Shown here one piece after another: positions 57,330 to 64,000 of a stretch of DNA of 64,000 bases (position 1 is the stretch's first letter; each line of letters starts with the position of its first letter). The notes below the pieces were generated by a model. The model saw only the letters and a list, made by a program, of their open reading frames with translations, had not been told where the DNA came from and ran no database searches. The stretch lies in assembly GCF_029873635.1 (NCBI RefSeq), contig NC_080423.1:110997087-111061086 (forward strand). The letters run 5' to 3'. The stretch comes from Malania oleifera (taxonomy: Eukaryota > Streptophyta > Magnoliopsida > Santalales > Ximeniaceae). The position numbers and the translations under genes were made by a program.

Positions 57330-59310
57330 TGATGTCCCGATTTTTGTATAATTTTTTTTTATAATAATAAATAATTACACGTCATCCACAACACCCATAA
57401 ATCGGTCACGTCAATAATCCTACTATCATTCATACGATCCGACCCGCATTAGGTACCGGATAAAAAGTTATTTTATTATACAACCTAACAGCGGAAGACA
57501 GTATATAATATCAGTCAGAATACAATATCCAGAGTATCAATATACACATATACACAATACTATCTTATAAAAAAAAAAAAAACAATATAATCCTAGTCCA
57601 AACTCACCCTGTATATTAGGGTTCCAGCTCCCTACTATCATGGAACTTTATCATCCGGTTGGTTAGTTGGCTGTTGTCATGTATTACCCCCACATGACTG
57701 GGTTGTGTGGCCCGAAGACGGGACTTGACAATGATTAGCTGACCACTGCCAAGTCAATAGTCTAGTCTGTAGGTCCGATGGGTCTACCCACACTGGTCCG
57801 TACACCAGGGGTGATAACAACACACTTCTTGAAAATAACCACATTGACCATTCAATTTCACACCACTCTGTACAGCGGCGTTAACATAGATATCATGATC
57901 ACGAAAACCATGGACGCATAGCAACAATACCGTGCAAGTGTTAGTTTAAATCAAGTCAATCAGGTTCTGATATCATATACATATACTAAAACTGTGATAC
58001 ATAGATATCTCATATCATTTATTTTCACATCAATCATATCGTTTCACATATATACGTGTATCATGAAAATCATCGGTTCGTACGCCGGTATTACACATTT
58101 TATCATAGCACGAACCGTACGCCGGCAAATCACATAGCACAGCCCGTACGTTGACAAATCTCATCTACATAGCACGGCCCGTACACTGGCAAACATATCC
58201 ACATAGCACGGCCCCGTACGCCGGCAAATCACATATATATATATAAAAATATCTTGGCCCGTACGCCGGTTTTCCACAATAAAAATTCATATCATTCACA
58301 TTCCTAGAAAACAGTACTTCCCAACATTTTACTCATGCCACACAACAGATTTTCCATATATTCAACATACGATCATTTTCACAGTATTTTGCAAATATAA
58401 AACATATATATAAACTTATACATTTTCCATTAATTTTGATAAATATATATATATATATATATAAGCATTTTCTCAAAAATAGAAACTAACTTAGTTTATC
58501 CCCTTACCTGATTCCTAAACAGCCCCTAAGAAAATCTTCCCCGCACTTGTTGGTTTCCTAACTCAATACCTTAAAAATGAAAACTCACAGAATTAAACTT
58601 TAGTATTTTAACGTGTATAACATTTCTTATAACTACCATTAAGTCAAATTCAGCTTAAAAGACCTTACCTCAACTTATGGATGATTCTCAACATTCCCAA
58701 TCAACATCCCTGGAAATGAAAACTCTTAGTATTAAACTTTAATATTTTAACCCGTATAACACTTTTCTTAACTATCACAAATCCAAAAATTGGGTATAAA
58801 GCCTTATCCTGGATTTGGGGTGGTTTTCACCTTACTTTCACCGATAATCCGCTCCAGCAGATTTGGAAAGAACTCCGCCAGGAGTGTTGTGGTGACTTCG
58901 GATCGTCAATCTAGCGTAAAAATAGCCCAAAAACGAAGAAAGACAGAGAGAGAGAACCGAAGAGGAGAGAGAGAGAGGAAACTTAGCTTCTTTAAGAAGC
59001 TTGAAAATCCGGATTTCCATATTTATAGAACAGCGAAATTCGTCAACGAGCCTGACCTTTGTTGATGAATTCTCGTTAATTTTGTCGACGAAATTCAGTC
59101 CTTCGTCGACGAAATTCAGTCGATTCATTTCCCCCTCTCGGTATTTTCTCATCGACGAAATCCTGTGTTTGTCGACGAAATTCTTAAAGCCTTCATCGAC
59201 GAAACCCTGTGTTTGTCGACGAAGTTTGGCAGCTTCCTTCTGTTCTTTTTTTTTTTTCCAATTTCCCTTTCTTTATTATTTAAATTTTATTTAAAATTCG
59301 GGTCGTTACA
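57330..59310 (-). repeat. 3' LTR of element K
   Basis: It starts TGATGTCCCG and ends GGTCGTTACA, 1981 bp. The minus strand has the motif array (59040-59225) and CTATAAATATGG as TATA box (about 59025). An inverted GTACGCCGGCAAATCACA minisatellite (58065-58275) and a TA tract (58446-58463) lie within. The left flank TGGTG should recur beyond the far LTR. Confidence 0.88.
58065..58275 (-). repeat. 33-bp minisatellite in the K LTR
   Basis: About six units around CCCGTACGCCGGCAAATCAC. Same unit type as 27975-28270 in LTR G, in opposite orientation, matching the LTR orientation. Confidence 0.85.
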
Positions 59311-59340
59311 TCCTCCTCTCCTTATAAAAATTTCGTCCTC
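59311..59340 (-). other. Polypurine tract of element K
   Basis: The minus strand gives a purine-rich AAGGAGAGGAGGA block against the LTR start. Confidence 0.8.
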
Positions 59341-59569
59341 GAAATTTACTGTTCCCATAACTCATCATCTCTTAACCAGGAAAAAGGGTCTACTTATTTT
59401 ATTAACTACCCTTACTTATGGCGGAAGAATACCGTGATTACATTCCAAGTCTTGGGAGATTACATATATAAAAGAAAATCATTCTCCCAAAACTAAAATA
59501 CTATATTAATTAAACCTTTACATGTATCTGCAAAAGAAAACCACCTAACTACTTACATTTTCCCCAATC

Positions 59570-60930
59570 ATACTTCTTGGAATAGATGCGAATACTTCTG
59601 CTTCATTTGCTCCTCGGACTCCCAAGAAGTCTCTTCTACTACATGATTCCTCCACAGAACTTTTACCTGAGGAATCGTCCTGTTACGTAACTCTTGCACT
59701 TTCCTATCCAGAATCTAAACTGGTACCTCCTCATATCTTAGTGAATCACTAAGCTCCAACTCGTCATAACTGATGGCATAAGAAGGGTCTGGAACGTATT
59801 TTCTCAACATAGCATCATGGAATACGTCATGGATCCTGGATAACACGTGTGACAAAGCTAGCCTATAGGCTACCGTTCCCACTTTATCTAGAATCTCAAA
59901 TGGACCGATAAACCTAGGACTAAGCTTACCCTTCTTCCCAAATCTCATAACCCCTTTCATCGGAGCTATCTTAAAAAACACATGATTATCTATATCAAAT
60001 TCCAGATTCCTGCGGCGATTATCAGCATAACTTTTCTATCGGCTTTGAGCTGCACTGATTCTGTCCCTGATAAACCGAACCTTATTACACGCTTGCTGCA
60101 CAAGCTCTGGCCCCACTACTCACCGCTCCCCCACTTTATCCCAAAACAGAGGAGATAGACATCTCCTACCATATAAAGCCTCAAACGGTGCCATGCCAAT
60201 ACTAGACTGGTAACTGTTATTATACGCGAACTCTACCAGTGGCATGAACTAAGTCCAACTACCCCTAAAGTCCAATACGCACGCACGGAGCATATCCTCT
60301 AGTATCTGTATTGTCCTCTCAGTTTGGCCATCTGACTGTGAATGGAATGCCGTGCTAAACGATAACTGAGACCCAGAGCCTCCTGCAAGCTCCTCCAAAA
60401 TCGTGACGTGAATCGCGGGTCTCGATCTGATATAATGGATACAGGCATCCCATGAGAACGAACTATCTCCTGAATGTAAATCTCCTCTAAATGGCTTAGG
60501 GAGTAGCTGTTCTTGATAGGTATAAAGTGGGCGGTCTTTGTCAAATGGTCAACAATCACTCAGATGGCATTCTGGCCATGTAACGCCGTCGGCAGTCCTG
60601 CACAAAGTCCATCGATATATGATCCCACTTCCACTCTAGGATAAATAACGGCTGCAACTGCCCTGCTGGCACATCAAACACTGCGCTACATACTCGGCAA
60701 TCTCCCTCTTCATACCACTCCACCAGTACGACTCTCGCGGATCTCTGTACATCTTGGTACTATCGGGATGAATCGTATACAAAGATCTGTGAGCCTCTTC
60801 TAGAATGGTCTTCCTAATCTTAGTATTGATAGGAATGCATAATCTGGAACAGAACCGCAAAGTTCCGTCATCTGCAATACTGAAATCCTCCCTTTGACCC
60901 ATCTGCACTCTGCATATCACCTCTGCTAAT
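59570..60930 (-). pseudogene. Integrase of element K
   Basis: 60636-60920 has the N-terminal region (YTIHPDSTKMYRDPRESYWW, then CLMCQQG). 60299-60559 has [16 protein letters not shown] with the first Asp and [13 protein letters not shown] with the second. A shift follows LGLSYRL. The Glu-containing stretch and NNSYQSS area follow in other frames. 59715-59981 has the post-core domain (GPFEILDKVG, RIHDVFHDAMLRKYVPDPSY), with a broken chromodomain-like tail to about 59570. Confidence 0.88.
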
Positions 60931-60944
60931 ACTGGATCTTCCTT

Positions 60945-61634
60945 TTAAGCGGTTTTAATTCTTTCTTGTAGAGTAGGCTGTACCACTAGGTTGGTAATAC
61001 ATACTGAGAGATCACTCTTTACTAACTCTATGCTGAGTCTCTCCAGATCCATCATGATCAGATGCTGGATCCCTATAGCCGCCAACACTGGCTCCCTAGA
61101 TTTCCTGCTCAATGCATCAGCTACCACGTTTGTTTTCCCTGGGTGATAGCCGATGGTACAATCAAAATCTTTAATTAGTTCCAACCACCTTCTTTGCCTC
61201 ATATTTAGTTTCTTCTGCGTGAAGAAATACTTTAAACTCTTATGGTCGGAGAAAATCTCACACTGTTCGCCATACAGGTAATGCCTCCAAATTTTCAGTG
61301 CGTGTACAACTGCAGCCAATTCAAGATCATGTGTAGGGTAGTTCTTCTTATATTCTTTCAACTGCCTAGACACATATGCCACTACCCTGCCATGCTGCGT
61401 CAATACACAGCCAAGTCCCTTCAAGGATGCATTACTATAAATGACATACCCCTCACCCCCAGACAGGATGATCAATACGGGCGCTGTGACTAATTTCTGC
61501 TTCAGCTCTTCAAAACTCTGCTCACAGCTATCGTTCCACTCAAATCTAACATTCTTCCTCGTCAGTCGTGTCAAGGGTCCTGACAAAGCTGAGAATCCTT
61601 CAACAAAGCGTCGGTAATAGCCAGCTAGCCTCAA
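60945..61634 (-). pseudogene. RNase H and RT connection of element K
   Basis: A 229-residue frame: [20 protein letters not shown], the RNase H domain and the link to integrase. The first catalytic motif reads VIYSNAS where relatives have IYSDAS, so the first acidic residue is lost. The remaining [23 protein letters not shown] and [10 protein letters not shown] blocks are normal. A single stop (about 61647) separates it from RT. Confidence 0.9.
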
Positions 61635-61649
61635 GAAACTTTTGATCTC

Positions 61650-62612
61650 CTAGACATTTCTCGGTCTAGCCCAATTCACTACTGCCTCAATCTTGCTAGG
61701 ATTTACAGAAATACCGTCTCCAGATATAACATGCCCCAAGAACACGACCTTCTTAAGCCAAAATTCACATTTACTGAACTTGGCGTACAACTTCTTTTCC
61801 CGAAGCGTCTGTAAAACCAACCTCAGGTGCGTCTCATGCTCCTCATAGCTCCTTGAGTAGACCAGTATATCATCCATAAACACAACAACAAACTGGTCTA
61901 GGTATTGGTGGAAGACTCTGTTCATCAAGTTCATAAATACTGTTGGAGCATTCGTCAAATCAAATGGCATAACAAGAAACTCGTAATACCCGTACCTGGT
62001 CCTAAAAGCTGTCTTCGAGACGTCTTCTGCTTTCACTTTCACCTGATGGTATCCGGATCTGAGGTCAATCTTCGAATACACCTGCGTACCCTGGAGCTGG
62101 TCAAACAAATCGTCAATACGGGGTAGAGGATACTTGTTCTTGATGGTCACTTTATTGATCTCCCTGTAGTCTATACACATCCTCATAGTCTCATCCTTCT
62201 TCTTCACAAATAGAACAGGAGCTCCCCACGGAGATATATTGGGTCGTATTAAGTCCTTATCAAGCAGATCTTGCAACTGATTCTTCAATTCTGCCAATTC
62301 TACTGGCACCATCTGGTACGGTACTTTAGAAATTGGTGATGTACCTAGAAGTAGATCAATAGAAAAATCTACCTCTTGGTCGGGTGGCAAGTCTGGTAAC
62401 TCGTCTGGGAAAACATTTGTAAACTCATTTACTACAGGTATGCTAGTAAGTTTCAATTCACCCTCTGACATCTCCTTTACAACCGCCACAAATCCCTGAC
62501 AACCACTCAACAGTAGTCTCCTAGCTTGAACAACTAAAACGAGTTGAGGCGGGGATTGCACTCTCGACCCTACGAACTTGAATTTTGCTTCCCCCAGAGA
62601 TTTGAATATCAC
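61650..62612 (-). pseudogene. Reverse transcriptase of element K, long open frame
   Basis: A 320-residue frame covering the PR-RT linker ([16 protein letters not shown]), fingers ([20 protein letters not shown]), palm ([40 protein letters not shown]) and the catalytic [14 protein letters not shown] box with both Asp kept. The thumb ([20 protein letters not shown]) is intact. It is the best-preserved pol domain in the window, suggesting a young insertion. Confidence 0.93.
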
Positions 62613-62619
62613 CTCTCGT

Positions 62620-62990
62620 GCTCAATAATCTATGCTGGCAAAATTAGCTGCTAGCCAATCCATGCCAAATATAACATTAAACTCGTGCATGTCTAACACT
62701 ATCAAATCAGTAGACACAATCTTTCCTTGAATATCAACTGGATAACCTCAGAGTACCCTACTACACCTTACTATCGACCCTGTCGGTGTAGATACCAATA
62801 ATTCAACATCTAATGATCGTGTTTCAGCCCCACATAATTTAACACACCCCGAAGACACGAACGAGTATGTAGCTCCTGAATCAAATAATGCAATAATTTA
62901 AAAAAAAACATAATGACCATACCTATCACCACGTCACTTGACGCCTCAACCTCACTCGGTGTCAGAGTAAACACCCTGGTTGGAGCCGTA
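62620..62990 (-). pseudogene. Protease of element K
   Basis: The minus strand reads IIALFDSGATYSFVSSG with the catalytic Asp-Ser-Gly, then GAETRSLDVELLVSTPTGSI. A stop precedes the motif within a T/A run (about 62898-62905), and further shifts occur before RT. Confidence 0.8.
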
Positions 62991-62998
62991 TTCCTCTG

Positions 62999-63426
62999 CT
63001 AGCCCTCACGTGGCGTCTGATAACCTCCCCTATATGGTCTAGGAGTTGGAATTGCATCCGGTGGGGTGGGGCAATCTCGTACCATATGCCTCGGTTTACC
63101 GCATCGATAACACACTGGAACTGCATCTGATGGGGTAGGACAGTCTCGCACCATGTGCCCCGATCTACCACAGTAATAGCACACCATACCACTAGCTCGA
63201 CACTCCCCCCAATGTCTCCTACCACAAGTCTGACAGACTGGAGGACCCCGCCCTGTTTGCACGTCACGTCCTCCCGTTTCCTGTCTTCACCCTCTACCAT
63301 GATTACCTCTCCTCCATTGACCCGGCTTGTGCCCCTGCTGGTAGCTCGTAGATGCAGATCTTTTCCTTTGTCCCTACTCATCCGCATCAAGATGCTCACC
63401 AATCTCTGCCAAGGCCGCCCTGTCAA
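62999..63426 (-). pseudogene. Zinc-knuckle end of gag, element K, with an extra knuckle
   Basis: The minus strand gives CQTCGRRHWGEC, then CYYCGRSGHMVRDCPTPSDA and CYRCGKPRHMVRDCPTPPDA. The last two are complete CX2CX4HX4C knuckles and near-copies of one another, an in-frame duplication. The other elements here have only one. Upstream the 154-residue frame (62962-63426) is an alternative reading. Confidence 0.85.
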
Positions 63427-63613
63427 CTAACTCAGCAAAATCTTGGATCTGCAGCACCACCACCTACTTGAATATACTCCGTCTCAAGCCTTTCTCAAAC
63501 TATCTCGCCTTCCTTACCTCATCAGGAACAATGTATGGGGCGAAACGAGAGAGCTTGATGAAACGTGCTGCATACTGCTAGACGAATAACTGTCCCTGCT
63601 TCAGACTCAGAAA

Positions 63614-64000
63614 CTATTCTACCTTAACTTCCCTGACAGTAGCTGGAAAATACCTGTCAAAGAACAGATTTTTAAACCGGTCCCATGTCATAGTTATTGG
63701 AGTCACCCTTTGCTGTTCCAATAGTCTCACTGCAGTCCACCACCTCTTAGCTTCTCCTGTCAGTTTATAGGTAGCAAAGAGGACCCTCTGTTCCTCAGTA
63801 CATTGTAGTACAGTCAAGATCTTCTCAATCTTTTGCATCCAGTTCTCAGCGGCTACAGGATCAACTCCACCAGAAAACGTCGGAGGATTCATCTTCGTAA
63901 ACTTCTCTATGGTGCACCCATGGCCTGTAGATGGACTGCTCTGCTCCCTCGAGCTCCTAGCAATCTCAGCCATAACCTGCTGAGCCACGCTACGTAGTAC
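63614..64000 (-). pseudogene. gag of element K, running off the window
   Basis: The 124-residue frame at 63614-63988 includes MAQQVMAEIARSSREQ, CTIEKFTKMNPPTFSGGVDP, AENWMQKIEKILTVLQCTEE and RFKNLFFDRYFPATVREV. It aligns with the gag of element B. The start codon, primer site and 5' LTR lie beyond the right edge. Confidence 0.88.

Noticed and set aside
57900..58260. Possible tRNA or structured RNA in the GC-richer blocks of the K LTR
   Set aside because: The blocks are minisatellite units; no cloverleaf arms or A/B boxes were found.

Overview
The window is nuclear DNA of a flowering plant, most likely a eudicot. Supporting this are Ty3/gypsy chromovirus retrotransposons with an initiator-tRNA-Met primer site, an RTE-type LINE, a hAT element, spliceosomal introns, and plant-type MHF1/CENP-S and ASR3-like trihelix gene sequences. 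The species cannot be named from the sequence. No tRNA, rRNA, CRISPR or prokaryotic-style operon was seen.

Region 1 to 37,551 is a nest of Ty3/gypsy elements of the Tekay/Del type (gag, CCHC, PR, RT, RNase H, IN, C-terminal chromodomain-like tail). Element A (minus strand) has its 3' LTR at 1-1567 and its 5' LTR at 15472-17639. Lying inside it are element B (plus, 2056-8536), a solo LTR C (5846-7980), and an inverted pol block D (minus, 8545-13755). To the right come LTR L (17767-19623), the 3' end of element F (plus) split by solo LTR E (20062-22154), an LTR start J, and element H (minus, LTRs 24935-27019 and 36162-36950), which is itself split by solo LTRs G (27093-29228) and I (30903-32850). 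Three of the four solo LTRs have a readable 5-bp target duplication. Every pol is broken.

Region 37,552 to 57,329 is the only low-gypsy stretch. It holds a four-exon MHF1/CENP-S gene (about 38071-44060) with a 5.1-kb second intron and two apparent frameshifts, a deleted hAT element inside that intron, a Ty1/copia fragment, a degenerate RTE LINE, and a 2.3-kb inverted repeat made of two copies of a broken ASR3-like trihelix gene. Pieces of the MHF1 intron and of the sequence just downstream of MHF1 reappear at the inverted repeat, so the two loci share duplication history. The inverted repeat is the best candidate for an unusual functional locus: any transcript crossing it would fold into a roughly 1-kb double-stranded RNA against a trihelix transcription-factor family.

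Region 57,330 to 64,000 is element K (minus), a further Tekay-type element with long open reading frames that runs off the right edge.

The LTRs share an architecture that ordinary TE annotation would miss. Upstream of the TATA box lies an array of a palindromic 12-mer, TTCGTCGACGAA, at fixed 20/24/46-bp spacing. Downstream is a pyrimidine tract, then what looks like a spliced multi-exon leader. The second putative leader intron carries a tandem array that differs between subfamilies. All repeat matches and percentages here were judged by eye, not by alignment software.
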